64,000 nt of DNA from DAIQON01 sp036787835. GTDB taxonomy: Bacteria; Patescibacteriota; Saccharimonadia; Saccharimonadales; UBA4665. The notes beneath the pieces were generated by a model, which was not told the DNA's origin, ran no database searches, and was given only the letters and a program-made list of their open reading frames with translations. Positions 53,071-61,879 of the stretch are shown piece by piece (position 1 is the stretch's first letter; the number at the start of each line of letters is the position of its first letter). The DNA is taken from positions 1-64,000 of the forward strand of contig DAIQON010000002.1 of assembly GCA_036787835.1 (NCBI GenBank), read 5' to 3'. Made by a program: the position numbers and the translations under genes.

Positions 53071-54441
53071 TTAGAATGAACCTGTTGCAATCAGCGAAAT
53101 GTTGGTTGAGTAAATACCGGCTGGAGTGGTTAGTGCCGATGTAGCACCGAAAGTAAGTGTGTCGGTCAGTAGGTAGCAAGGTGCGGTGGTGTCAGCAATT
53201 TCGTTACCATATTCACCAACAACGCCAGTTACCGCTGTATCGTTCATACCAAACAATGTGCCCGTACCGTTGTATGGAGCTATATTGGAAAGTGTGCCAG
53301 TTCCAGCAAGACCCGATATAACCGCCGTGCCGGTAGTGGCCGTGCCAAGTTGTGCACCAAAGAGTGCGGCATCGTCTGTTTCAGCAGTGTTTAGGTCAAA
53401 GGTATTTGTTTGGCCACCTGTTAACCCAAAGTCACCAATTGCTTCTATCGGACACGAGTCTGTACCACCGTTAACACTAAGGCCACCACAGGTATTTGAG
53501 CTATGCATATCTAGTATTGCCCCACCTGTCGCGTTCGTCGACAGTTGGAATGTGTCGGTTGCCGTGGATTTGACCTCCGGCGTTAAAACTACATTGGTCC
53601 CAACCACCGATCCCAGTGTGGCTGAGGGGGAATGACTGGCAACGTTAGGGTCACTACAATCTCCTGTGGTCGTCCAGGTTGAATATATTGCACTGGTTAC
53701 ACAAAAGGAAAGTGATTCTTGGACTTTTGCCGTAATAGTAATTACTTGGGTAGTAGAAAGTGCAATTCCACCATAATCTAGGTAGCTACCAGGGACTGTT
53801 GCACTAGTATAGGCGGTAGGAGTAGCTGATGCAGGGGCGTTTGCGGTATATGTATACATCCTTCCGTAGAACGATTCAACTGGTGTTGGGTTAGTAATGC
53901 CGGTTAGAGTAACGGTTTGGGTGCCACCACTACAAACGGTATTACTGCCGCCACTAGTCAAGTAAACAGTGTAGGCATTTGGCTCACTTATAGACCAACC
54001 GGTTCCGCCAACCGTATTTCCTGCGCCACCACTACAAGTTGTAGTTGGAGCATCGGCACCTGTTCCAATGGCTGCAGATGATACGCTCATTCCGCCTGGT
54101 GAAGTTTCACCTGGGAAAGCGGTTGTATTAAGGCAGGTATCACCAATAATTGGACTATTGTCACAGAAGTTAATTGCCATGCTGTTAAATGCGTTAGTGT
54201 TAGTAAAGGTAACTTTATAGGAAACGTTTGTACCGCTGCCAACACCAGTAGTGATAGTAGCGTTACCGCTAGGACTAGCATCACTCATCTGGATACTACG
54301 AGGCTCAAGCTGGACCCCCGATAAGGCACTAACAGAGGCGGGTGCAAATATCGGAATATAAGTACCGATAATAAGAGCACCTACTGCGAAAACGTAGACA
54401 ACTCGCTTATACCGGCGCCACATTGACATCATTTTAGGCAT
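53071..54441 (-). CDS. Secreted beta-rich surface protein, paralogue 1 of 3 (456 aa)
   Basis: A signal segment (about 13-33) precedes QLEPRSIQMSDASPSGNATI, then a long Thr/Ser/Gly-rich beta region with several Cys, GSYLDYGGIALSTTQVITIT, and a C-terminal end AGIYSTNISLIATGSF. The same landmarks in the same order occur in the 353-residue neighbour. The first ATG at 54441 follows an AGGAT-type ribosome site. A DnaA-box sequence lies about 90 nt upstream. Confidence 0.65.
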   Translation of the reverse strand: MPKMMSMWRRYKRVVYVFAVGALIIGTYIPIFAPASVSALSGVQLEPRSIQMSDASPSGNATITTGVGSGTNVSYKVTFTNTNAFNSMAINFCDNSPIIGDTCLNTTAFPGETSPGGMSVSSAAIGTGADAPTTTCSGGAGNTVGGTGWSISEPNAYTVYLTSGGSNTVCSGGTQTVTLTGITNPTPVESFYGRMYTYTANAPASATPTAYTSATVPGSYLDYGGIALSTTQVITITAKVQESLSFCVTSAIYSTWTTTGDCSDPNVASHSPSATLGSVVGTNVVLTPEVKSTATDTFQLSTNATGGAILDMHSSNTCGGLSVNGGTDSCPIEAIGDFGLTGGQTNTFDLNTAETDDAALFGAQLGTATTGTAVISGLAGTGTLSNIAPYNGTGTLFGMNDTAVTGVVGEYGNEIADTTAPCYLLTDTLTFGATSALTTPAGIYSTNISLIATGSF

Positions 54442-54528
54442 TTTATCCTGTTACTATTTTTTGTTATTTTAGGTATACAACAGTAGATTACCACGGCTTC
54501 ACCATACAATCAAGATTATGCTTTAAAC

Positions 54529-54537
54529 TTATCCACA
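54529..54537 (+). promoter_or_regulatory. Consensus DnaA-box sequence upstream of the surface-protein pair
   Basis: TTATCCACA, identical to the one at 3372, lies 88-96 nt upstream of the 456-residue gene. On the gene's strand both read CTGTGGATAA within an A/T-rich context. Its position between surface genes suggests regulation or chance, not an origin. Confidence 0.35.
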
Positions 54538-54557
54538 GTTTTTTTTGAGTCTTCATA

Positions 54558-55298
54558 TCAGTATGTAGAAGTTGCTATTAACACGTGATTAAAAATATAG
54601 CTACCACCAGGGGTAGTATGGCTAATATTAAAGAGATAAGAAATTGTATAGTTGGTAAATGAGGTGCTCTGAGTCGATAAGGCAATCGTGCTTCCCTTAG
54701 AATACATATATAAATTAGCTGTGTCGTAATTAATGTCAACGATACCATGACTAAAACTACCACTGCTTGGCGTATAACTTGGATTCGCACCAAAAGTTGT
54801 TGGCGAGGTGTTAGCCACTAAGTTAATACCGAATTGTTCGCTACCAACAGAAGAGGCCGTTGGCGTAGATAGTGCCTGCATTGTATAACTACCGTTCATT
54901 GGCGGATCTGAACCGTTAACTACAGTGTAACCATGAGCCAAATACGTTTCAACGCTAAAGTTTGCTGTAGCAGTTGCTGAAGTATCGGCATTTAAGGTTC
55001 CTAGGTTTGTGGTCGTATTACTAGTAATCATTTGGATGTACGGTTCTCGGTTGGTATTAAAACCTGCTTGAGCCTGGTAATTTGCGCTCTTGGTGTTCCC
55101 GGCAGCGAGCTCGCCAGCACTTTGCTTAGAACAGAAATTAGCCGAACAAGCGTTAAGTTGCCCACCGCTACCAAAGAATACTTCACTGAGCTGGTAGTTA
55201 CTCGACGATGTCTGGGGGACGTCAGAGAAAGCGAGGCTCGGCCAGAATGTAAATATGCCGATGATGGCAAGACTTAAGATTTTTATTACTGTTTTCAA
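54558..55298 (-). CDS. Secreted surface protein, paralogue 3 of 3 (246 aa)
   Basis: I choose TTG 55298-55296 as start because GGAGGGG lies 5 nt upstream and the product then opens with a normal signal peptide (MKTVIKILSLAIIGIFTFWP, cleavage near AFS). A longer frame to 55388 adds a hydrophobic stretch with no ribosome site. The N-part has SSNYQLSEVFFGSGGQLNAC, common in short secreted CPR proteins; the C-part (NLGTLNADTSATATANFSV; GTxxFGxNLxANTSP pattern; end SYIFNHVLIATSTY) matches the C-terminal module of the 353-residue paralogue. Confidence 0.65.
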   Translation of the reverse strand: MKTVIKILSLAIIGIFTFWPSLAFSDVPQTSSSNYQLSEVFFGSGGQLNACSANFCSKQSAGELAAGNTKSANYQAQAGFNTNREPYIQMITSNTTTNLGTLNADTSATATANFSVETYLAHGYTVVNGSDPPMNGSYTMQALSTPTASSVGSEQFGINLVANTSPTTFGANPSYTPSSGSFSHGIVDINYDTANLYMYSKGSTIALSTQSTSFTNYTISYLFNISHTTPGGSYIFNHVLIATSTY

Positions 55299-55494
55299 TT
55301 TTACCCCTCCGGGAAAAGGTTCAATCTTTTGAAGAACCATGAGCACGTTTATGTATAGTATTATCCTATTTTTAAACCAAAACGACAATCTGCTTTTTCA
55401 TAAGGTGTAACACACTAGGGCATTAGGGTTAGAGTTTTTTATATCATTTACTGTATTATGTAAGCATAATCATTGACAGGGTGTGGCGTAGAAA

Positions 55495-56523
55495 ATGGAA
55501 AACCAAGATCAAGATAAAGCAGAAGATTCTTCACTAGAAAATGGGGTTAGTGCTTCAAGTGAAAGCGAAAAACCAGTCGAAGCTGCAGCTGAAGAAGAAG
55601 CTGCAGATGCTTTAGAAAAGCCTGAGACTCCACCTGCTACTACGACAGACTCGACATCGACAGTTGGTGGGCCAAAAAAACCAAAGGCAGTTAAGGTCTT
55701 CTTATCAAAGTTTAATATCTACTTAACAATGTTTGGCCTTTTACTCTTGATTGCGGTAATTATTATTGCTGTCGCCTACTTCCAGAGTAAAAAAGCTTCA
55801 ACAAGCACCATAAAATCTCAAGGCCTTTCTTCATCGACCCTACAACAACTAGCTAATAGCGACGCCACAGTTGGTGGGCCACAGCAAGTGTTGAATGTTG
55901 AATCTAACGCTGTGTTCGCTGGTAAAGTTTTGATTCGAGGCTCTTTGGAAGTGGCTGGTGGATTACAGGTCTCGGGAACTGTAAGCTTCCAAAATATTGC
56001 TGTGAGCGGAACAACCAACTTACAACAAGCTTCTATAGCTCAAGCCTTAACCGTCGGCAGCACTTTAAACGTTCAGGGGGCTGGTACGTTTAATCAAGGC
56101 ATCCAAGTAAATGGGAGCGGTACGTTTAGTGGTGCTATTACAACACCCCAACTTACGACACCAAACTTCCAATTGAATGGTGACCTAACGTTAACCCATC
56201 ATTTCATTGTTGGCGGCCCGTCGCCGGCATCATCGCCAGGTAACGCCCTGGGAAGTGGTGGGACTGCCTCAATTGGTGGCTCCGACACGGCTGGTGCAGT
56301 ATCAGTTAATACTGGAGGCGGACCAACAGCTGGCTGCTTTATAACAGTTAATTTTGCCTCAGCTTATAAGCAAATTCCTTATGTCATAGTAACGCCAGTT
56401 GGACAGGCGGCGGGTGGCCTGGCTTACTACATCACTAGAAACGATAGTAGCTTCACTATCTGTAGCGCCTCTGCTGCACCTGCCAATAGCTCGTTCGCCT
56501 TCGATTACTTCGTTGTCGATTAG
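55495..56523 (+). CDS. Membrane-anchored fibre-like surface protein (342 aa)
   Basis: An acidic disordered cytoplasmic N-terminus (1-65) is followed by one membrane helix (about 76-96) and an external part made of repeated short strands (GSTLNVQGAGTFNQGIQVNG; GSGTFSGAITTPQLTT), typical of a triple-stranded beta-helix stalk as in phage tail fibres. The last 65 residues form a compact domain with two Cys (AGCFITVNFASAYKQIPYVI; SFTICSAS) like tail-fibre tip domains. The likely role is contact with another cell or surface; this is inference. Its stop overlaps the convergent atpC stop by 4 nt. Confidence 0.65.
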   Translation: MENQDQDKAEDSSLENGVSASSESEKPVEAAAEEEAADALEKPETPPATTTDSTSTVGGPKKPKAVKVFLSKFNIYLTMFGLLLLIAVIIIAVAYFQSKKASTSTIKSQGLSSSTLQQLANSDATVGGPQQVLNVESNAVFAGKVLIRGSLEVAGGLQVSGTVSFQNIAVSGTTNLQQASIAQALTVGSTLNVQGAGTFNQGIQVNGSGTFSGAITTPQLTTPNFQLNGDLTLTHHFIVGGPSPASSPGNALGSGGTASIGGSDTAGAVSVNTGGGPTAGCFITVNFASAYKQIPYVIVTPVGQAAGGLAYYITRNDSSFTICSASAAPANSSFAFDYFVVD

Positions 56524-56900
56524 ATATCTAAAAATACGGTAACTTTGTCTGCTTTGACGTGCATTAGTCCACCACCAATATCTATTTTCTGTTCTTCACC
56601 TTTTACGGTCCGGATTATAACTGTACATGGTTTTAGTAGACACATGAAGTTATGGTGCTTTGGTAAGATATCGAACAATCCGGTATCATTCTCAGCACTA
56701 ATACTGAAAGCTTGTCCTTCAAAGTAAATATTAAACGGGCTCGATACTTTTATGAACATCGTTAGCTGGTCGTCTTTTTGCTTGCCAACTATATCACGAG
56801 CTGCCTGATCAAATTCCTTCTCTGCTGCCGACTCATTGGCATCGTCGTTTTGTTCAAGAATTTGTGGCGTACCGTCTTGATTGGTTGGCTGAACACTCAT
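56520..56900 (-). CDS. atpC: F1-type ATPase epsilon subunit, divergent
   Basis: The 126-residue protein ends in an epsilon-like beta-sandwich (VSSPFNIYFEGQAFSISAEN, DILPKHHNFMCLL, KIDIGGGLMHVKADKVTVFL). The N-terminal 40 residues are an unusual acidic extension, and the usual C-terminal two-helix arm, which inhibits F1 in bacteria, is missing. It overlaps atpD by 4 nt (ATGA). The epsilon fold sits at the base of the central stalk. Confidence 0.8.
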   Translation of the reverse strand: MSVQPTNQDGTPQILEQNDDANESAAEKEFDQAARDIVGKQKDDQLTMFIKVSSPFNIYFEGQAFSISAENDTGLFDILPKHHNFMCLLKPCTVIIRTVKGEEQKIDIGGGLMHVKADKVTVFLDI

Positions 56901-58198
56901 ACTATTATTTCTTCGATGCTACTTAGTGTTTGCTCCCTTGAGAAGAAATCACCAGGGATACCATTATGTTTAGTCATGACATTCATGTTTTGGGTAAAGT
57001 TAGTTATTAGCTTCTTGGCTTTTGCGTAGTCACTTCTATCTGCCGGACTTAGTTCGTTCTCACCAATAATAGCAATAATGCCTTTTAGCGATTCATACTT
57101 CTGGAGTAGGGATTGAACCTGGACGCTCAATAAGTAGTGTCGATCGCCAACAACCTCTGGAGTTAGTAGAGATGAACTAGTTAAGTTAAGGTCGACTGCT
57201 GGTCGAATTCCCTGCTCGGCAACCTTACGAGATAGGACAATAATCGAGTCCATTTCGTGTTGAATAAACTGCACTGCCGGATCACTAATATCGTCGGCCG
57301 GGACGTAAATTGTCTGGACTGAGGTAATAGAGCCGTTCTCATTGGAACTCAAGCGGTCTTGAAGCAGCTTTACGTCTGAGAAAATGGTTGGTTCATAGCC
57401 ACCTTCGTTAGGTACTTGATCAAGAATTGTAGACAGCTCATTTCTTGCCTGAACATAACGGTACATGTTGTCAGCGAAGAACAAAATATCCTTATGTTTT
57501 TCATCACGGAAAACTTCAGCCGAAGCAGTTGCCGATACGCCAACAAGCGCACGCTGAATTGGGTTCTCGTTCATCTGCGCGAAGAACATGCAGGTATTTT
57601 TCAGTAGGTCGTTTTCACGCAAAGTGTCCCAAAGTTCGTGACCTTCCCTAATACGCTCACCAATACCACTGAAGAACGATAGCCCGCCGCCAGATTTAGC
57701 AATGTTATTAATAAGCTCCATAGTTAGCACCGTCTTACCAACCCCGGCACCACCAACAATTCCAATCTTTCTACCCTTTACGAAAGGCGTAAAGAAGTCG
57801 ATTACCTTGATGCCTGTCTCAAGTATTTCAGGTTTAGAAACACTGAAGTTATTGCTTTTAGGTGGCAGGGTTAGGATGTTCTTTCTAGGTACATCAGCTG
57901 CTACAGCTGGTTCGCCGTCTAATGGGTCACCGAGGGCGTTCAAAACACGGCCAATTGTTTTGTCTCCGATTGGAATTTCAATGCCTTTGTGCATGCGGGT
58001 TGCTTCTTGACCCTTCATGATTCTAAGATCTGAGCGAATATTTAGACAAAAGGCGATACCGCCAGGTTCTAGGTGGTCAACTAGAAGTTCTGTATCATGA
58101 CCATTATCTACTTTAATCAGCTCATTTACTTCAGGGAAATCATCGTCAAACTGAACGCGGATAACTATATCTTTAATGGTAATTACATTGCCTGCCAT
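56897..58198 (-). CDS. atpD: F1-type ATPase beta subunit, divergent but catalytically intact
   Basis: The 433-residue subunit has the Walker A GGAGVGKT (149-156), the catalytic Glu in GERIREG (E181), Walker B-type ILFFADNMYRY and the VPADDISDPA segment. Typical beta subunits have 460-480 residues. The DELSEED-type lever reads ENELSPADR, and the C-terminus is altered. The N-terminal barrel is short. It should hydrolyse or make ATP with the alpha subunit; it is more diverged than housekeeping beta subunits usually are. It is flanked by atpG (5-nt gap) and atpC. Confidence 0.93.
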   Translation of the reverse strand: MAGNVITIKDIVIRVQFDDDFPEVNELIKVDNGHDTELLVDHLEPGGIAFCLNIRSDLRIMKGQEATRMHKGIEIPIGDKTIGRVLNALGDPLDGEPAVAADVPRKNILTLPPKSNNFSVSKPEILETGIKVIDFFTPFVKGRKIGIVGGAGVGKTVLTMELINNIAKSGGGLSFFSGIGERIREGHELWDTLRENDLLKNTCMFFAQMNENPIQRALVGVSATASAEVFRDEKHKDILFFADNMYRYVQARNELSTILDQVPNEGGYEPTIFSDVKLLQDRLSSNENGSITSVQTIYVPADDISDPAVQFIQHEMDSIIVLSRKVAEQGIRPAVDLNLTSSSLLTPEVVGDRHYLLSVQVQSLLQKYESLKGIIAIIGENELSPADRSDYAKAKKLITNFTQNMNVMTKHNGIPGDFFSREQTLSSIEEIIV

Positions 58199-58203
58199 AA
58201 TTC

Positions 58204-59070
58204 TTACGCTACCGCCCCTCCCTTAATCATCTTGATGCCATTAATAATTTCCTTGAGTCGTTCATCTTTAATAGCACGTTTTGATCTATTGAACTCTAGG
58301 TGAACATTAGCCTTCTCTTCATCAGCCCGCTGATGTGATGCGCTCATGGCTTTAAATCTTGATGCATACTGCGCCAATTTAGAATTAAGGATACATTGGC
58401 TGATAGCAATCTGCATCATCGAGTTTTCAAGGTGAGCCACAACCGCATAGGTGTCTGGCTCGAAGATATAGTTGTCTTCACTAATCGTATCGTCATCATC
58501 TATGTCACCAATACCCCGTTCCTGGACGGCAGTAATTAATGGGATACTCTTTACTTCTTGGCTCATCAGTGACTCATATTCTTGGTAAAATATCTGAGTA
58601 GCTTTATACAGCTGGGCTTGGCGAATTATTGGCATAACATTAATATTTTTATCTTTGGTTGGGAGCTTAAAGTACTTCTTATACTCAATCCCACGCTGAG
58701 CAAGCTGAATCGCACCATGGTGCCCAATAACGATAATGTCGTTTTTGTCCTTGTTATATTGTTCAAGTAGCAGATTTAGTAGCTTAAGGTCTATATCGCC
58801 ACTAAAGCCACCCTCAGCAGTAATAATAATAAACAGTTCCCTATCTATGTCTGCCTTACCATTCATTTCGCTTCTACCAAAGTTAAATAGGTTGTCTACT
58901 CGAAGCTGGCGGTAGATATTCCATAATTCGTCAAAGAATTTAGAGGACTCTAAAACACTGTCCTTAATCTGGGCAATTTTCATACTAGCAATACCTTCGA
59001 AAGCGCTGGTCAGCTCCACGAGTGTGGCCATCGATTCTTCGTCTTTAGCTAGTTCGGTGGGGTGTTTCAT
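58204..59070 (-). CDS. atpG: F1-type ATPase gamma subunit, divergent
   Basis: The 288-residue protein keeps the coiled-coil ends of gamma: an N-terminal helix (LVELTSAFEGIASMKIAQIK) and a C-terminal one (HLEFNRSKRAIKDERLKEIING), matching the LNRARQAAITxEIxEI pattern, around a Rossmann-like middle (FIIITAEGGFSGDIDLKLLN). The usual opening ('LKxIRRRIxSVKxTxKITxAM') is not recognisable. As the central shaft it links alpha-beta to whatever rotor the membrane part uses. It overlaps atpA by 4 nt. Confidence 0.85.
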   Translation of the reverse strand: MKHPTELAKDEESMATLVELTSAFEGIASMKIAQIKDSVLESSKFFDELWNIYRQLRVDNLFNFGRSEMNGKADIDRELFIIITAEGGFSGDIDLKLLNLLLEQYNKDKNDIIVIGHHGAIQLAQRGIEYKKYFKLPTKDKNINVMPIIRQAQLYKATQIFYQEYESLMSQEVKSIPLITAVQERGIGDIDDDDTISEDNYIFEPDTYAVVAHLENSMMQIAISQCILNSKLAQYASRFKAMSASHQRADEEKANVHLEFNRSKRAIKDERLKEIINGIKMIKGGAVA

Positions 59071-60653
59071 TTTTTCACCTCTTCCTTGGTTTTCTCAGGC
59101 TTAGTTACTTCAGGTTTGGCTTCCTCTTTGGCTGGTTCTTCTTTTGCTTCGGCCTTAGTAGTTGCTGTAGCCGGACTATCTACTGCTGCTTGAGCTTGCA
59201 TCTCATCTTGTTCAACGCTTTTATTAGTAGCATGCTTGGTTAGTACGCCTTCCTTAAGCTCATCACGGACTTTATCAAAATCTTCATCTTTCTTTATTTT
59301 CATGGCAGCTTCAATGACATTCAATTTTAGCTTATTAATATCGACTTGTTCGCCATCTTGTAGATTGAGAATTATGTCCATTGTTAGCTGTTGAGCGGTC
59401 AGCGAGAATGTATCTCCGGGGGCTTGAGTCAATATCTCAAATATAAGCTTCCCTGTTACCAGTGCTTTCTTGGCCTCGACTCCTAATTCGCTACCAAAGT
59501 GAGAGAATTCTTCGGCCTGTCTAAAATCGGCTAGTATCTTTAAAGTTTTTGAAGCTAGATCTTTTTGCCGTTTGTTGTGGCCAACACCACCGGCACGGGT
59601 AACACTAAGTCCGATGTTCAGTGCTGGCCGAATACCGCTTCTAAAGATTCCCATATCCAAAATCCATTGTCCATCAGTGATTGACATGATGTTGGTAGGC
59701 AGGTAGGCAGTAATATCACCGGTTGGAACGTGAACAATTGGTATAGAGGTTAGTGACTTACCGTCTTTAGCTAGCCGACCGGCACGCTCCAGAAGACTGG
59801 AGTGGGCATAGAACATATCACCAGGATAAGAGTCGCGTCCAGGGCTGACTCCAGATAATAGGGCGATTTCCCTGTAGGCATGGGCATGGGAAGTCAGGTC
59901 ATCATAAATAATGATTGCGTCTTGGCCGCATTCTTTCCAAAGGTACTCAGCCATTGAGCAAGCGACATAGGGAGCTAAGTAACTAGTAATTAGCGACTCA
60001 AAGATAGTCGATACAACTATAATCGCCTTTTCCATGCCGCCATTTTCGTTTAACCGGGTCAGCAGCGTATCTATATCGCTACGCCTTTTGGCAATCATGC
60101 AGTAAACAACAACTTGGTTGGTATTTTTCTGGTTGATAGTTATCTGAGTAGCAAGCGTACTTTTACCGGACTTGCTGTCACCAAGAAGTGCCATTCTTTG
60201 TCCTCTAACAATCGGGAATAAGGCATCGACTGCTGTGACGCCGCTTTCGACCTGATCTTCAACTAATTGACGTTCGTAAAGCGGAGGGGCTGGATTAAAG
60301 ACTGGCCAAACAGAGGTTGCTGATATTGCACCTTTGCCATCAAGAGGTTCACCGCTGACGTTAACAATTCGACCAATAAAATCTTTACCAACTTTGGTTA
60401 CTAATTCTTGGTGTTGTAAAACTGCCACCATGCCAATGGCTAGGGAGTCAGTTCCAAGATGTAGCACTATAACGTGGTCAGATAAAACTTGGTTAATAAA
60501 ACCCTTGGAGCCGTCTTCAAACATAATCAACGAGTGGACCATACTTGGCTGCAAGCCTTTTACCCGAATCAGGAATTTATCTATACCAATAATCTCACCG
60601 ACCGGATTACCGCTACTGACAAGCTTATTAAAGTGTTGATTATCGCTATTCAT
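59067..60653 (-). CDS. atpA: F1-type ATPase alpha subunit with Lys/Glu-rich C-terminal extension
   Basis: The 528-residue protein has the alpha P-loop in the form GDSKSGKST (158-166; usually GDRQTGKT), PGRDSYPGDMFYAHSSLLERA, and the Arg finger in SVTRAGG. The N-terminal helix that binds delta in standard enzymes is about 10 residues short. After about residue 475 an unusual tail of alternating acidic, Lys, Ala and Pro residues (for example EAKEEPAKEEAKPE) extends past the normal end. The tail is probably disordered and may bind a partner or membrane surface. It overlaps atpH by 8 nt. Confidence 0.92.
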   Translation of the reverse strand: MNSDNQHFNKLVSSGNPVGEIIGIDKFLIRVKGLQPSMVHSLIMFEDGSKGFINQVLSDHVIVLHLGTDSLAIGMVAVLQHQELVTKVGKDFIGRIVNVSGEPLDGKGAISATSVWPVFNPAPPLYERQLVEDQVESGVTAVDALFPIVRGQRMALLGDSKSGKSTLATQITINQKNTNQVVVYCMIAKRRSDIDTLLTRLNENGGMEKAIIVVSTIFESLITSYLAPYVACSMAEYLWKECGQDAIIIYDDLTSHAHAYREIALLSGVSPGRDSYPGDMFYAHSSLLERAGRLAKDGKSLTSIPIVHVPTGDITAYLPTNIMSITDGQWILDMGIFRSGIRPALNIGLSVTRAGGVGHNKRQKDLASKTLKILADFRQAEEFSHFGSELGVEAKKALVTGKLIFEILTQAPGDTFSLTAQQLTMDIILNLQDGEQVDINKLKLNVIEAAMKIKKDEDFDKVRDELKEGVLTKHATNKSVEQDEMQAQAAVDSPATATTKAEAKEEPAKEEAKPEVTKPEKTKEEVKK

Positions 60654-61203
60654 GATTCTCTTTTAGTGGTTTTTCTGGAGCTGGGGCAGTGGTTACCTGC
60701 TTAATTTTTTCACCTAGAATATTATGGTTTTTCTTAAGCCGAGTAGATAAGGAGAAATCAAAGACGTGATTGGCTGTTCTAACAATGCTACCGGCACCAA
60801 TCGTTGGATCAAGCCCAACTATAACTAAAGTATTTGGATCAACCTCCTGACGAAGCCAAGCAGTAATTTTGCTCAAGAATGGTTTGCTTGGTTCTGAGCT
60901 AAAACTAATGTGTAGTACTGGGGCGTCCTTTTTCAAATGCTCGAGATATTCAATCATTTGCGATCGGACCTTCTGGTCGTTTATGTCGAGATTGGCTTGC
61001 TTCATTAATTCACTAAGATCGCCAGATAACTTAAGCTCAGTAGCTCCCTTTGCCACCCCACCATCGGACCGAATCTTGTCCTGTCGCAACTTTTCATCAA
61101 CCTCATTAAGCTCACGAAGCAAATGTCCTATATCGACTGGTTGGATAATCGATAGAGGTAGGGCGTTTGAGCTCAGAGTAGTAGCTTGGTGGCTAGCTGC
61201 CAT
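60646..61203 (-). CDS. atpH: F1-type ATPase delta-like subunit
   Basis: The 185-residue protein has a helical N-half and a C-half resembling the end of delta/OSCP (VGLDPTIGAGSIVRTANHVF, DFSLSTRLKKN; compare the 'GGxxIRxGDxxxDxSxxxxL' pattern). A 20-residue Lys/Pro-rich tail is extra. In standard enzymes delta caps alpha-beta and binds the b stalk. Identity is supported mainly by its place between b-like and alpha genes. Confidence 0.7.
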   Translation of the reverse strand: MAASHQATTLSSNALPLSIIQPVDIGHLLRELNEVDEKLRQDKIRSDGGVAKGATELKLSGDLSELMKQANLDINDQKVRSQMIEYLEHLKKDAPVLHISFSSEPSKPFLSKITAWLRQEVDPNTLVIVGLDPTIGAGSIVRTANHVFDFSLSTRLKKNHNILGEKIKQVTTAPAPEKPLKENHE

Positions 61204-61822
61204 TTTTTATATCCTCAATTATGGCTTTCTTATTTTCTTCAAAATCGCTGAGAATATATTCAAGCTGATCATTAAGGTCAATTTGGTTACCAATTGCTGC
61301 TACCAGATAATGGTTTACGATATCGGTCATGTTTTGCTCAAAGCGCTCAATTAGCCGACCTTTTTCAGCCACTATCTCACTTTTTATCTGTTCACTCATA
61401 TGACTTCGCTGTTCATCTATAGCAGCATTTGTCTTCTTGATCGATTCAATAGCCAGCTGCTTGGCATCATTAATAGACTGTTCGTATTTAGCGAATTCAT
61501 CCTGAAGTTTTGAGGTAATCTCGGTCTTCATGTATTCATTTAACTGTGAAGTTGTTAGCCTTAAGTCTTGTTGTAAGAACATCGAACTTTCGTTAATGAT
61601 CTTCTCAAAGTGAAGCCTGCCACGATTTCGTAGCTCTTCCTGAAACTCCTCGTTAAAGATGTGGCCAGCATTTCTCTCTGGCGCATCACCAACAGTTTCA
61701 GAAGGCTCTGAATCCGTTGATTTTTGATTTTTACTTGAACCTACTCTAATGGCTAGCCAAATAAAAGCAACACCGCTAAAACTAATTGCTGCGATAATTA
61801 GTGCTAACCACCAAATTGTCAT
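61193..61822 (-). CDS. atpF: b-like stator subunit, membrane helix plus long coiled coil
   Basis: One N-terminal membrane helix (about 3-25, IWWLALIIAAISFSGVAFIWL) is followed by about 170 charged helical residues (FNEEFQEELRNRGRLHF; IKSEIVAEKGRLIERFEQN). This is the layout of an F0 b subunit, here at atpF's usual place, but sequence resemblance to b is weak and the C-terminal part (IVNHYLVAAIGNQIDLNDQL) is distinctive. It overlaps atpH by 11 nt. Confidence 0.7.
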   Translation of the reverse strand: MTIWWLALIIAAISFSGVAFIWLAIRVGSSKNQKSTDSEPSETVGDAPERNAGHIFNEEFQEELRNRGRLHFEKIINESSMFLQQDLRLTTSQLNEYMKTEITSKLQDEFAKYEQSINDAKQLAIESIKKTNAAIDEQRSHMSEQIKSEIVAEKGRLIERFEQNMTDIVNHYLVAAIGNQIDLNDQLEYILSDFEENKKAIIEDIKNGS

Positions 61823-61879
61823 GTTTGTTTGCCCACCATATTGACGAATATATTAAACTGGCCTTAGACATCTATAATG

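Noticed and set aside
53186..53635. 149-codon plus-strand frame
   Set aside because: It is antisense to a Thr/Ser/Gly-rich secreted protein; no ribosome site and a biased composition.
60869..61354. 161-codon plus-strand frame
   Set aside because: It is antisense to atpH and atpF, both supported by operon order and overlaps.
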